Shown here: positions 50,568 to 61,447 of the stretch, piece by piece
Layout: the number at the start of each line of letters is the position of its first letter
Position numbering within the stretch: position 1 is the first letter of the stretch
Assembly: GCA_020086605.1 (NCBI GenBank)
Contig: JACBWW010000050.1
Span: 766,664-830,663, forward strand
DNA length: 64,000 nucleotides
Reading direction: 5' to 3'
Origin: Lanius collurio
Lineage: Eukaryota > Chordata > Aves > Passeriformes > Laniidae
Translations under genes and position numbers: made by a program
The notes under the pieces: model-generated
Database searches by the model: none
What the model was told of the DNA's origin: nothing
What the model saw: the letters and a program-made list of their open reading frames with translations, nothing else

Positions 50568-50606
50568 GGTCGTGACTACTGTTCAGAGGAGGAGGATGTC
50601 ACATAG
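50568..50606 (+). CDS. C1orf21: C1orf21 orthologue, last coding exon with stop
   Basis: The coding part of this exon is only 39 bp. It encodes GRDYCSEEEDVT and the stop TAG at 50604-50606. The acceptor is 'ggcctttgtccctgcag', and the phase-0 junction joins ...DEKIEK to GRDYC. From memory the human protein ends in the same acidic tail with I for V. The cluster SEEED is a typical casein-kinase-2 style acidic site (inference from composition). Although tiny, the exon is supported by splice site, phase, residue match and exact agreement with the 121-residue family length. Confidence 0.96.
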   Translation, partial: GRDYCSEEEDVT

Positions 50607-51092
50607 TGCCAGCTCTGCGCTCACCCCAGGAGCACCTCCAGTGTAAATAGATCCAACCCAGCCTTCTGGATACAACCCTCCGGACGTCTGCTGAGCGAAC
50701 AGCACTCCATAACAGAAGACCATTTCCACATTATATGCTCCATTCAGTTACAGTGTTTCCTAATGAACACATGAGGAATATTGCTAAGAACTCGTAAGGA
50801 ACTGTTTTTGTTGCTGCTAGTTAAAACTTGTTGCAACTTCTCACTTTTTTCTGTGTCCAGATACGCAGCAAATCCTTAAAAGTTAATCCAAAAGACGTTG
50901 TTGATTTTCCTGAGGCTTCTGGCCTGTTTTCTATCAGATGAGGTAGTGTTATACCAAGCTTCCATAAGTGAACATCCAAGCATCTAAGAAACACCCCTAA
51001 GCTGTGTGTCCGTCCATGTCGGGGTCGGAGTGCTTGTTAGTGCTGGTGATTCCAAGCTTTGGAGATGGGATGTTTTTGCCATGGCAGGCCTT

Positions 51093-51121
51093 GTTTCTCA
51101 GCTGAGAAGAAGCTGAGAAAC
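51093..51121 (+). other. Perfect hairpin in C1orf21 3'UTR
   Basis: The left arm 'gtttctcagct' (51093-51103) pairs with 'agctgagaaac' (51111-51121) over a 7-nt loop, gagaaga, about 490 nt after the stop codon. In the sense RNA it would form an 11-bp stem. No known 3'UTR element such as a constitutive decay element or iron-responsive loop matches its loop. Confidence 0.85.
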
Positions 51122-51310
51122 TATTATCCATTAAAAGTATATTATCACTGAAATACTGGAAGTGATACAGGAGCAGGAATTTGTATTTTAAGAGGAAAAA
51201 AGTTTTGTTTAACAGGTATCTTAATCAAGGACTAAGCTTGCAGTATTGGCTTTGCTAAGCACGAATGGGAGTCTGATCACAATCATTTTGAATCTCTTTT
51301 TTTCTAAGAA

Positions 51311-51316
51311 AATAAA
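51311..51316 (+). terminator. C1orf21: Poly(A) signal AATAAA for C1orf21
   Basis: This is a canonical hexamer about 705 nt past the stop codon. It is followed by a T/G-rich downstream stretch ('ttactgtttttatgtattct'), as expected of a cleavage site near 51335. A second hexamer at 52720 could serve a longer transcript. Confidence 0.7.
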
Positions 51317-52719
51317 CATTTTACTGTTTTTATGTATTCTTGTCTTTTACCATTCCTACAACACGATGTTTTAAGAGTCTGGGGACAAAGAAGACCAAAC
51401 CTCTCCTCTGCCTTGATGTGTCCCATGGATCTGATCTCTTAAAGCAGCTCTGTGCCAACTGGGGGGATCTGTTGGGTGTCCTGTAGAGTTTATTTTTCCA
51501 TATTAAATGGAGAGGATATTACCTTCTCAATAGCAGATGTAATATTTTTAAGAAATGCTGTCATGAGTTAAAAAAAAAAGAAAAAAATACAGCTTTTGTA
51601 TTTATTATTTCAAAGAAGATTGTTACCTCTGCTGATATTTCTTCCAGCTTTGATGCCAAATGAGGGGCAGGGTTTGTACTGCATCCTGTGGAGAAGCTTT
51701 GTCAGTGTAGTTTGCTCTCCTTGTGCCGATTTCATTTGTGGGATGGGTGTGGACCAGACTGAGGTTGCATTAACAGCATCTCTTAGGATGTGGCTGACAC
51801 TTGAGTGGGGCACTCAGAGCAAATACTGGCCATTTTTCACTGGGATTTCTGAAAATCACATCCTATTAAAGAATCTAAGTCCCTCAAAGATGACCTCAAA
51901 AACCTCTGCAAATCTGTAAGTTACTGCTGAATTTCTTGACTAAAGAGGTTTCCCTCTATGTTCGGCCTGATTGGGCTGGACAGTCCACATCAGAAGATTT
52001 CATTCCCCATTACTGCTGTGCTGTACCTGAAATGTGTCCAGAAACCCCCAGCTCCCTCCTGCTGCCATCCCTGCACTGGATTGACCTTTGGCTTTTGGGC
52101 AGGGGATGAAGCAGTGGGGACAGACCTGGGAGTTGCTCATATTCCTGCAGGGCTGGGTGTGAGCCCATCCAGCAGGAGCAGCTTTCCAAGCAGCAGCTGT
52201 GAGGCTGCAAATCAACTTCTTTCCTGAAGGCAGAAGCTATTTCTGGGCTCCACAGGTCCCTGGTCCCCTGGCAGCCTCAGTCTGATCCCAGTGGTTGCTG
52301 TATTCCAGTATTCAGACAACTCCAGAGCTTCAACAGCTTCCCCTATAAAAGCTCAGTGTCAGGGTCCTCTATGGCATGTTCAGCTTTGTCTTATTAATGG
52401 TCAAAAAACCACCACCCAGCTCTGATTTCCCTAAATCCTCACTCATTTGAGCAGCTGCATTGGCCAGGCAGCCCTTCCCAAGTATCCTGACGTCCCTGGA
52501 GATGAAGTTTCTCTGCCTCCCTCCCATCACATTGCCCTCCCTGGGGCTGTGGCATCTCTCAGTGCTATGGAGGCATTTGGTTTGTGATGAATTCTTCAAG
52601 GTGATGTCTCTCCTCTTGGATATGATTTTTTTCCATAATTTATGCCAGCTCTTGAGCAGGTAACTATGCTTGGGAGAGTCGAGAGACTGCACATTTCAAT
52701 TATTTAAAACACTTTAATT

Positions 52720-52725
52720 AATAAA
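52720..52725 (+). terminator. C1orf21: Candidate alternative poly(A) signal AATAAA
   Basis: A second sense-strand AATAAA lies in 'taattaataaagagtcctgg', about 2.1 kb past the C1orf21 stop codon. It would give a longer 3'UTR. No transcript evidence is available from sequence. Confidence 0.35.
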
Positions 52726-54507
52726 GAGTCCTGGGGCTTGATCCCGCAAACCCCTCTCTGCAAAGTGCTTTGGAAAGCTCTCACAGTAGTGCAGAAGCGC
52801 TGGGGTTGGGTCTGTTCCTCTGAAACATTTCCTTGTCCAGGTGCTGAACATCTTGTGTGTAAATGGACCCACACAAACACTGTTAGACACATCATGGTCT
52901 TTCTTTTGGCCTCCTCTTAGTTTTAATAATTCTTTTATTTCATGTTTTCCTTGCTGATGGCACCAGAGACCTGTGCTTTGGTGGGCATATTGTGAGTGAG
53001 GAAAAGCAATTCCCATCTTACCTGTGCTCGTATTCCAACCAGCAGCAGGTGCTTTAGACTTCTGGATGAATTACAGCCTCCTGCTGGACCTGTAGATTGT
53101 CAATATTTGTGACAGCCTGGGTCAGCTGTCGTGCTGCTGGCTGGGAGGCACCAGGGTGGGCAGGTTTGGAACCTGCTGTAGTTCTTCCAACTTTGCAAAA
53201 TCTGGGGAGATTTTGTTAGAAGTCTGAATATATGTGGCAGATGAGGGCCTGTAATAACACAAGCAGATTACCCTGGCTGAAAATGCATCTCTCCTTGGAG
53301 CCCTACTTCCTCCCCATTACTTTGCTCGGCTCAAATACATTCAGCAGCATGGAAAGGAGGACGGGGGGAGGAGGAGGAAAACTGCTCCTATCTGGTACAC
53401 TGTGCTTGGCTGTACATGGGATTTCAAGGTTCCTCTCAAAAGAAGTGCCAGGGAAGTGATTTGAGGCCCAAACTTCTCTTGAGGAGGCTGATGCAGTATT
53501 TCCCAAACTCCATATTCTGGGATCTTGGAGAAAATTGTGGTGAAGAGGTTTTGCAATCAACCTTCTTCCCTTGACGTGCTTTTTCCTTTGTCCAGAGCCC
53601 TTTGAGTGGTGCTGGTTTTCCTCCTCGGAGCCTGCCCCAAGCATTGGGAGGGCAACCAGGGAGCTGCTGCCCACCCCAGGCCCAGCCTTGGGCCATGTTG
53701 TGTCTCGTGTTTAATTACTGGGAGTTCCACTTCACCTGTGCCCCCTCCCAGCCCCTTCCACCCCCCAATTAACATTAGTTTCTTCCTTTGCATTCAGTCA
53801 GAGGTTTGGTTCTTCTGAATTAGGTCTCCCTGCCAGGATCCAGCAGAGCCATCTCTGAGTCCTCCCCTGCCACAAGCCCTTTGTGGCCACGGGTGGGCTG
53901 CACAGCTCCAGGCCGTCTCACTGACCTCTCCCTGCCCTTGTGAACAACAGAAGCAGCAGTTCTTTAACAAGAGGAGAAATCTTCATCCCAGGAAGGCCCT
54001 CATCCCATCGTCCCTATGGGCATTTGGGTGGGCTCTGACCTCAGCAGCTGGATGGTGCCTGGAGCTGCCACGGCTGTAGGGGAGAGATCAGCAGCATCCC
54101 AGGATTTCTTCAGTGTGCCTCTGTTGCTGTAAGAACACCCAGGCTGATGACTGGCCCCAGAGCACAACAGGTATTTGAACTCTGGATGATGAGGCAGGAG
54201 CAAAGGGGTCGATGAAGCACCAGGGAGACACGTTTGAACTCCAGGGACATGACTGTCATCACACAAGAATCAGCCTGGAGATAAATATTCTGTTCCCAGG
54301 ATTTCAGTTTTACCAGGTCTGTAAAACAGTAATTTCCTGTCACTTCCATTTTGGAGTTAGCAATGACTCAACTCCAGATCAGCCTGGCTGACACACCAGA
54401 CCTTCAGGATAGGAAGGGCTGGGTGATGTGGGTGTCTATCAAAGAGCAAATGTCATATGGGCTTTGCACAGAAAGGGTGGTTTCCAGTTCCACCATGGTG
54501 GTGGGAC

Positions 54508-54692
54508 ACTGGCACAGGGTGCCCAGAGAAGCTGTGGCTGCCCCTGGATCCCTGGAAGTGTCCAAGGCCAGGCTGGACAGGGCTTGGAGCAACCTGGGAT
54601 AGTGGAAGGTGTCCCTGCCCGTGGCAGGAGGGGTGGAACAAGATGATTTTTAAGGTCTCTTCATAACCAAACCATTCTGGGATTCCATGACT
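54508..54692 (+). repeat. CR1 LINE 3' fragment
   Basis: The sense CR1 3' end runs from 'ggcacagggtgcccagagaa' through 'gtccaaggccaggctggaca' and 'gcaacctgggatagtggaag' to 'ccaaaccattctgggattcc'. It is well preserved and in the same direction as C1orf21 transcription, so it would form part of the mRNA if the gene uses a distal poly(A) site. Confidence 0.92.
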
Positions 54693-55365
54693 ATAAAACC
54701 AGTGCCCTGACTCAGGTCCTTTGTGGGGTGTTGGAGAGTCTGAGCAACATCCCCTGTGCCAAAGAAGCTTTTACCTGTCTGGGGCAGCCCCAGCCCAGGG
54801 GGGAAGCAATGGCACTTGCACTCTGGAAAACCAAAAGCTTTGACCCAAGCCAAGGTCACTGTGTGGTACAGGCAACTTTCAGGGTGTTCACTGAGAAAGC
54901 ACAGATTTATGGCACTTCCTGCCAATATGGCTTTATGGAAGATGCTTTTGGGAGAGTTGAACACTGGAAGACTCTGCTTTGGGTCCTGGTACTGCTAAAC
55001 AACTCTGCTTTTTCAGGCTGAAATCTCTCTCTGTTTAATTTAACTCTGTAGGTGTAGGGAAGAGGAGACAGGAAATGCAGGGAGGGCTTTGGAGAGGCAC
55101 CTTCTTTGCTTTGTTGTTGCAGAGATCTGACATCCAAAATTGGGTAAGCACTGAGTGAAATTCCTGTTATTGTTACTGTGCTGTTGTGGCAAAGGAAAAG
55201 CAGCCCCAGCTCAGGGGACTGCAAGATGGGAAAGTTGATAGAACTCAAAAGATGTTCATGTCTTTGCTTTTTAAAAAAACACATATTTTCTTTCAGTTTA
55301 GCTGTGCGCATCTAGCCATGACATCCAGGGAGATGCTCCCTTTGAGTCTGAAGATGAGAGAGTCA

Positions 55366-55397
55366 CCATCATCATCCTCATCAAGATCATCATCAAC
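55366..55397. repeat. (ATC)n imperfect trinucleotide tract
   Basis: 'caccatcatcatcctcatca' and 'agatcatcatcaaca' form an imperfect TCA/ATC tract. On the - strand it reads as an acidic Asp-rich frame, which is a composition effect and not a protein signature. Confidence 0.75.
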
Positions 55398-56552
55398 ACA
55401 TGTGGGACTGGGAACTTTTTTCATAAAAGCCAACTCCAACACCAGCCTCACGGACACCCATGGCAGCAAAAGGAGCAGCCTGTGATTCTTCCCTCTTGGA
55501 ATGACTCCCTTTCTTGTCCTGCTGCTCTGCCATCCCAGATGGAGCCTGGTACCCTGGAGCAACCATCCTTCATCCTTGCAGGACATCTCCCCTAAAGCCT
55601 TCGAGGTGTAAGTTCAATGGAAATTTTACATATTTCTTTTAATACATTTATGTATATTAAAAAAATTAAAATTTGAGACAAAAAGTTCTCAAGAGCAGTT
55701 GCTGTGAGAAGCTAGAAAGCTCTGTGTGGGAACGGAGCATATTCCTGGGGCTTTGGCATTCTGCTTTTGTGTCTATTAATAATCCCCTGGAGTGAGTCAT
55801 ATGGAGCTGCATTTATTCACTGACTCGGAGAGAGCTGCTACCCAAAATAGCAGCTCTGTAATTTTTTATGATGCTGTAATGCCAGTGCAGTGAAGATTGA
55901 CATCATTTGAGGGAGATGCTCCAGCCTGGCACTCAGAGAGCCCATGTCCAACCCCACAAGGAACGTGCCAAGCCATGTGCTCCGTTACATAAAAGCACCG
56001 GAGAGCCGGCATGGGCGTGGATGCCTTTTCTGTCCTCACCTGTGCATCTTTTGCCTGGAATTTTCCTCCTTTAGGCCTTTCTAAGCCTTTGCTCATTTTC
56101 TTCAATCACGAGGAGCACCGGGCCAGGGGATGATGAGGAAATGGCTTTTGCTGCAGAGGGGAGCCTCAAGCACATCTCAAACCGTCAGCCTGCCTGCCAG
56201 GGGAAGAGGTCTGTACAGAAATTCTGAAATGCATCAAATTCAGCTCCTCCTTTTTCTCACCCACGTTGCTGCCCCTGTGTCCCTTCCTGATCCCCCGAGC
56301 ATCCCCTGGGCGAAGGCCTGTGCCCAAAATCTGCTGGCTCCTCCCCAGCCCGGTGTTCCTGACCAATGGCAGCCCCGGGCGAAGCACAGAGAAACGCTGG
56401 GGTAGGGCTTGGGCTGTTTTTTTTAAGGATGAATCTGGTTTTTTGGATTGCTTCTCATTCTCTGCCCTGCACTGCTGCCATCAGGTCTGTCTTGGCGTGG
56501 CAGCCAGTGGGGCATCTGAAACATCCTTGGGTGGCCCCACTACTCCCCCAAA

Positions 56553-56574
56553 ACTGGTACCTGTGGGTACCAGT
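56553..56574. other. Perfect 9-bp hairpin, 4-nt loop
   Basis: 'actggtacc' (56553-56561) and 'ggtaccagt' (56566-56574) are exact reverse complements around tgtg. They lie in the gap between the two genes. Confidence 0.85.
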
Positions 56575-57689
56575 GAGTACCACATCGGCTTTGTGGCACA
56601 ATTTCAGCTAAAATGCCTCTGCAGGGGTCCCAGCCCTGGTGCCCTGCCATCACACTGTGTGCTCCACCAAAGGATTAGGAAAGATGAATTTGCCTGTGCT
56701 GGGGATTAATAGCCTGGGGTGAACTTCCCCAGGTAAACAGTGTTTTATAGGCTCCATTCCAGCTGCAACGTTTAACATCACCTTTTCATGGAGCACTTTG
56801 GGAGAAAATGGAACTCCTGCCACAGCAGCTTTGGGCCAATGTGACTGACGGCATGAGTAGCAGCTGAGGCTGAATTTTGGTCAGAGCAGCTCAAGTCCTT
56901 TGGGTGACCTTCTTGGAAAATGGAAATGTGACAACTGAGTAACAGGCCCTCAATACAACCACTGGCCTAAGTTAATAAATAGTTTTAATAGGAGGGGTGA
57001 GGACCTGGTACCACCATGCCTTCCTTGTCCTTCAGGCATCCATCCATGCAAGGAACATCCCCAGGGGAGTGGGAGTGTCAGGAACCTGGTCAGACCCAGA
57101 AATAAACACCTCAATTGTCCTGATTTCTTGTTATAAAAGAAATACAGGGAGGGGCAGGGCCCACTCTGGCTGTCAATTCTGATTTATTTTTGCCTTTGCA
57201 GCAATCACTTCCCTCTGCCCGTACGGGCACCACCTCTGACAAACCCTGAACTGGGTGCAGGACACTTGCAGAGTGTCCCTTGTCCCTCGAAGGAGGCAAA
57301 AAGGGCGTTTGCTCCAAAATACTCCAGTCACTCAGTCCTGATGTTCCCAGAACATAGGAAACAGTAGGCTGAAGAAATTTAGCACTTCCCTAGCATGGCT
57401 GGCAATGGCTTCTACTTCATAAACACTGCTCAGCACTTGAACAAGGGTTTGAATTTAGGACTCCTGCATCTTAATTCTAATTTTCATAATCCTAACCTCC
57501 ACAGGGAAAAAACCTGATAGGAATAGAGGTGGTGGAGGACAGCACGTAACAGAGGAAGGATGAGGGAAATATCCCGCCAAGACTCACCTCATCAGGCCCA
57601 AGTGAGATCTGGCTTTTTCATTCTGAATAAAACAGGTGCAGCAGCCAAAATGAACTTTTGAGGGTCTGTGTTGTGGTGCTTGGTTTCCT

Positions 57690-58000
57690 GAGCTGCTTTA
57701 GAAGCCGCAGCCTTCCCAGAGAGCGCAGCGGGGCTGCTCCGCTCCCCCGCAGCCCTTTGGGGCGGCCCCACAGCACCGTGGTGCTCAAGGAGGCAGAAGG
57801 GTCCCTGCATGGCCACTGCAGAGGAACTTGCATTTTACGGGATGAACCAGGCGGTGCCCAGAGGCAGAGAGTGCAGGGGCAGCGAGCCTGGGATTTTCTC
57901 AGGGTGCAGGGGCGGAACATGGGCAGAGTTGGGGTACTGGAACCAATAGTGAGAACCCGAGGGTGTGGCAGGACTAGGGGGCAGGGAAGAGGGGACAGTG
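57690..58000. other. Local CpG-rich cluster
   Basis: The stretch includes 'gaagccgcagccttcccaga', 'gagcgcagcggggctgctcc' and 'ctttggggcggccccacagc'. At least seven CpGs fall within about 90 bp, with more further on. It sits just beyond the EDEM3 poly(A) site. It is too short for a classic CpG island, and no gene start was identified. Confidence 0.45.
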
Positions 58001-58392
58001 AGGAAAAGGCAGACAATTTAATAAGAAAAGGAGTGGGGAAATACAGCGCTACAGGTCTGGATTCTGGATTTTAAAAATAAATGTTAATAATAAAATAATA
58101 ACGTTCAAGTCATAGAGAGGTTGAAATAGTCTAATTAGATCTGATTGCTGAGAGCCTATGCAGTTTCAATTCTAGACTGAAACGGTGGTGTTTCAGTTAT
58201 TACAATACCTCTGGGTTCAGCCAATCTCCCAGGTAAAAATTCCGGGCTTCTTCAGGGTGGCAGCCATGAATCTGCTCCCTCCCTCGCCAAGGCTGCCAAT
58301 GAAGGATGGGTGACTGCCTTGCTGAAAATGACAGCCAACAGCAATGCAGAAATGAGCATCAGTTCAGTACAGCTTGACCAGAATATTTACAT

Positions 58393-58398
58393 TTTATT
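58393..58398 (-). terminator. EDEM3: Distal poly(A) signal for EDEM3
   Basis: The + strand 'tttatt' is AATAAA on the - strand. It is followed in the transcript direction by a G/T-rich stretch ('attctggtcaagctgtact'), giving a likely cleavage site near 58372. Coordinates of the true 3' end need transcript data. Confidence 0.7.
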
Positions 58399-61300
58399 AA
58401 ATCTTTACAATCAGCAGTTATAATCAAGTACACAATTATGTACACGGATTATGTACATTTTAGCCCAGACTTTTACATCACAGTACATAGTTGCCCCTAG
58501 AAATATAGTGTACACTTATCACCAGAGAGTAAAGCCCAACAATAGTGTTACAGCACCTGTTATTAGACATCTCTCATAAGAAAATATACGGCTGTAAATT
58601 GGTCTGGCTAAAAAAAAAACAAAAACAAAAAACCCCCACAAAAATCTTACAAAATCTGAACATACAATTTTCATTCACAGCATGGTTTGTTTTCTATGTT
58701 CTGACTGATGCCTGTTGCATAAGATGTCCTTCATCTCTCAACACACACCCATTGGTGCCTACTCAGGGACACTGGCAGGAGGAGGAGAACCAGAGCTGGG
58801 CTCATTCTCAAACTTCATTAAGAAATATAAATGTAAACAATTTATAAGATTCCTCTAAGATCAAGTGAGAAATTAACTGGCTGAATTACATGGCATGGAA
58901 TAAGTGCTAGTTGCAGCTGTGATTCCTGAATTCTTCAGTGTTCAATACCATACAAAGAAATGTACAATGCTATACACAAAGGGTGATTCCTGATTAATGA
59001 TCTATGAGCAATATTCCATATGCAGGGAGCAGACTTCCAAACATTGGGAAGAACACGCTCTCCCCTTTCCAAAAGGTTTTTTCTCTTTGATGAATACATT
59101 CTTTCTGCTTTTTAATATGACAGTAACAGAGAATGGAATTCTTTCCAGAATGATATGAACTGGTTGAACTAAAGCCTATGTCCTCACAAGGAAATACAGA
59201 GTGAAAATAACCTGAATAAAACTGTCACCCCAATTTAATCCTCTTTCTCAAAAGGTCAACCTTGCCTGATTCAGTTCTGTAAACAAAGCTATGGCTCTCG
59301 TGATGGTTTCAAAGGTGAAGCAGAACTAAATGAAACAAAAATCACCCCAAAAGGAAGGAGGCAACAGTTATCTGAGGTAGGCCACCACCAAAATGCTGCC
59401 TTAAATCCACATGGAGTTCTGGGATCCCTGGAAAGAAAAGGTAACGCCTGCTGCTCTACTAACAGGTGTGGAGAAAGCAGTTACTAAAAATGAGCTGGTG
59501 ATGGCAAAGAAAGTTAACCTTTTAATAAAATTTGATATCTACACCTAAATATGCAAGTAAAAAAAAGAAAACCTTTAGCTGCTATATTGAGAGAGTAATG
59601 ACCATAGGCCTCAAGGATATAAAAATGACTATTTCCACCAAAGGAGCTACCAAGAAGGAAGATGATGTCCATGTCAAAGAGCATGGGAACAAAGATGCTC
59701 CTTTTGTGGCACTGAGCACTGACAGATGAATGGAATTCTCTGAGTGAAAACGTTGGATCTGTACCTGATGGTTTGATCCTGCACTTGGCCATGTCCTGGT
59801 GCTCCCAGGAACCAAGGACACTTTCAAGGCTCCCATGGTCGAATGCTTTCTATGAAGAAACTCATGTAACAAAACCCATAAATAAAAACATTCCCAAATG
59901 AAACCCCCCAGCTGCTTCAAGTCCAAACCTCCAGTTATTTGTGCAAAGGAATGACAACTCCATTTAAAAGCTACTTTCTTTCAAAGGACACTTATTCACT
60001 ATTCCTCCTCAAATTCCTTCCTACCCTGGTGATTTAAAGTTCTGGATGATACTTGGATGGACTGCCATGCTCTCAAAAGGTGCCTGTGCATTCTGAGACT
60101 TTTGAAAGCAAGTGTGGCTGAGTACATGGATCCAACATTGCCTGGGATCGCTCTGCTCACTGTACAGAGTATAAATACAGAGTATGGCTGTGCTAATTAA
60201 CAGTTGCATATTCAGCACGTGTAATTTCACCAGCTAAATCAAAGGTGCAGTCCAGAGTGGGGCTTCCTGTTTATTTACTCCATTGCAATGATGAATATAA
60301 ACCTTCATTTTTAGCCTGGTGCAGCATATAGGCAGTGTTCAATTAGTCTTTAATATAAAACAATTTTTTGAACCACAATTCACTAAAAGCAGTTTATATA
60401 AATCAAGTTAGTTAGTTTTTGGCAGTTTCTTTGGACACAGTCAAAATACCTCTATGTCATTTAAACTTCCCCATTTTTACTTAAACAAAACGGGGATAAC
60501 AAATTTGGACTCACACTTACCTGTAACAAACTCCAGAGCCTGGAATAACACCCCTGGACTCTGAACATTCAATCGACCCAACAGGCACTGCCCTCCCTGC
60601 CTGAAACACCACATACACAAGTTGCATATAAAAACAACAATGGAGTCAAGCTGTTAGAAGTCAAACTTGTAGAAAAAGGTTTTGTTACAGCTGATGGAGC
60701 TGTGTCCTTTCAGAGACTGTTTCATGTCTTGGGGCAGGATTGGATTTTTTCCACCTGAGAGGCCGAGGGAAACAACAGGGACTCAACACCTGCCTTGTCT
60801 GCTTCCCCCTCAGCCTCCAGCAGGACCTTCCCACACCTTTTCCTCGTGGCCCCACAGCTGGCCCAGCCTCCCCGACAGGACCTGCTCACAGCTTGCCTTT
60901 GGTTTGTACAATTCCTCCAGCTGGAAGTGGAGCAGGAGGGTAACTCCCAGGTCCCCGTGTGGTTCCCTCTGGTAAAGGGTGCAAGGAGTGATGAGCTGCA
61001 CTGTGATATGTCAGACAAAACCAGACTGCTTCCAGCTGTGCAAACACCTGGAAACAATTCCCCTGCTGCTGTAAGGAAGGCTTTCAGCTGGGGAGGGGTG
61101 GGTGCCCCACCAAGAACCATTCCATGGTCTGCCATCCCACCCTGCTCAACTCCTGCTTCCCAGAGCCCAGGAGAGCCCCTGGAGCCTGGAAGGCACGAGT
61201 TGAGCTCGTCCCTACCTGGGGCACAGCACCAGCCACAGGGCCACACAAATGCTTTGATTGCACGTTCCCATTTTTAAACAAGAAAAATTAAAACATACAA

Positions 61301-61418
61301 AGAGCATGTGCTGGAATTCTAAGGTGTTTTCCAGGTGACACCTGGTTGCTTATCCCAATACTGAATATGTTTTCTTGGATATCAGGGCCTCACTTCTACC
61401 CAAAGAGGTCTCCATTTG

Positions 61419-61424
61419 TTTATT
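61419..61424 (-). terminator. EDEM3: Proximal poly(A) signal next to the EDEM3 stop
   Basis: An AATAAA on the - strand starts only about 24 nt after the stop codon. If used, it would yield an mRNA with almost no 3'UTR. Its position is unusual and its use is unproven. Confidence 0.4.
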
Positions 61425-61447
61425 AACAAATAAGTTATTATTACAAG

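Larger units (their letters stand above)
50607..51335 (+). other. C1orf21: C1orf21 3'UTR (proximal poly(A) form)
   Basis: The region runs from the stop codon to about 20 nt past the AATAAA at 51311. It is unique AT-rich sequence with no CR1 copies, as expected of UTR. It holds a perfect 11-bp hairpin at 51093-51121. The end point is inferred from the signal, not from transcript data. Human C1orf21 transcripts have a long 3'UTR (memory), so a longer form reaching further right is possible. Confidence 0.7.
51336..58371. other. Gap between convergent genes (possible long C1orf21 3'UTR)
   Basis: About 7 kb separates the C1orf21 proximal poly(A) site from the EDEM3 poly(A) site. It contains a + strand AATAAA at 52720, a CR1 copy at 54508-54692 (+), an ATC-type trinucleotide tract near 55366-55397, a 9-bp hairpin at 56553-56574 and a CpG cluster at 57690-58000. 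An AT-rich stretch near 55620-55680 contains ATTAAA and could be a distal C1orf21 poly(A) region. The open frames here lack any recognisable domain or splice context, and none is called. Confidence 0.7.
58372..61447 (-). other. EDEM3: EDEM3 3'UTR
   Basis: The region extends on the - strand from just after the EDEM3 stop (61448) to about 20 nt past the AATAAA at 58398-58393, about 3.1 kb. It is CR1-free. Its distal part is AT-rich and includes clustered 'gtacaca/tgtacat' motifs near the end. A GC-rich block at about 60680-61260 stands out from the rest and holds a 174-codon frame in the sense direction (60722-61246), which is not called as coding. An A-rich stretch at 58610-58640 on the + strand is a T-rich stretch in the mRNA. 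Confidence 0.8.

Noticed and set aside
55293..55586. Acidic Asp-rich - strand frame resembling a regulatory tail
   Set aside because: The Asp run comes from an imperfect ATC repeat; neighbours show no coding pattern or splice sites.
60722..61246. 174-codon frame as a separate gene
   Set aside because: It sits in the EDEM3 3'UTR, on the sense strand, with no domain and a GC-rich composition that lowers stop frequency. Kept as a finding only.
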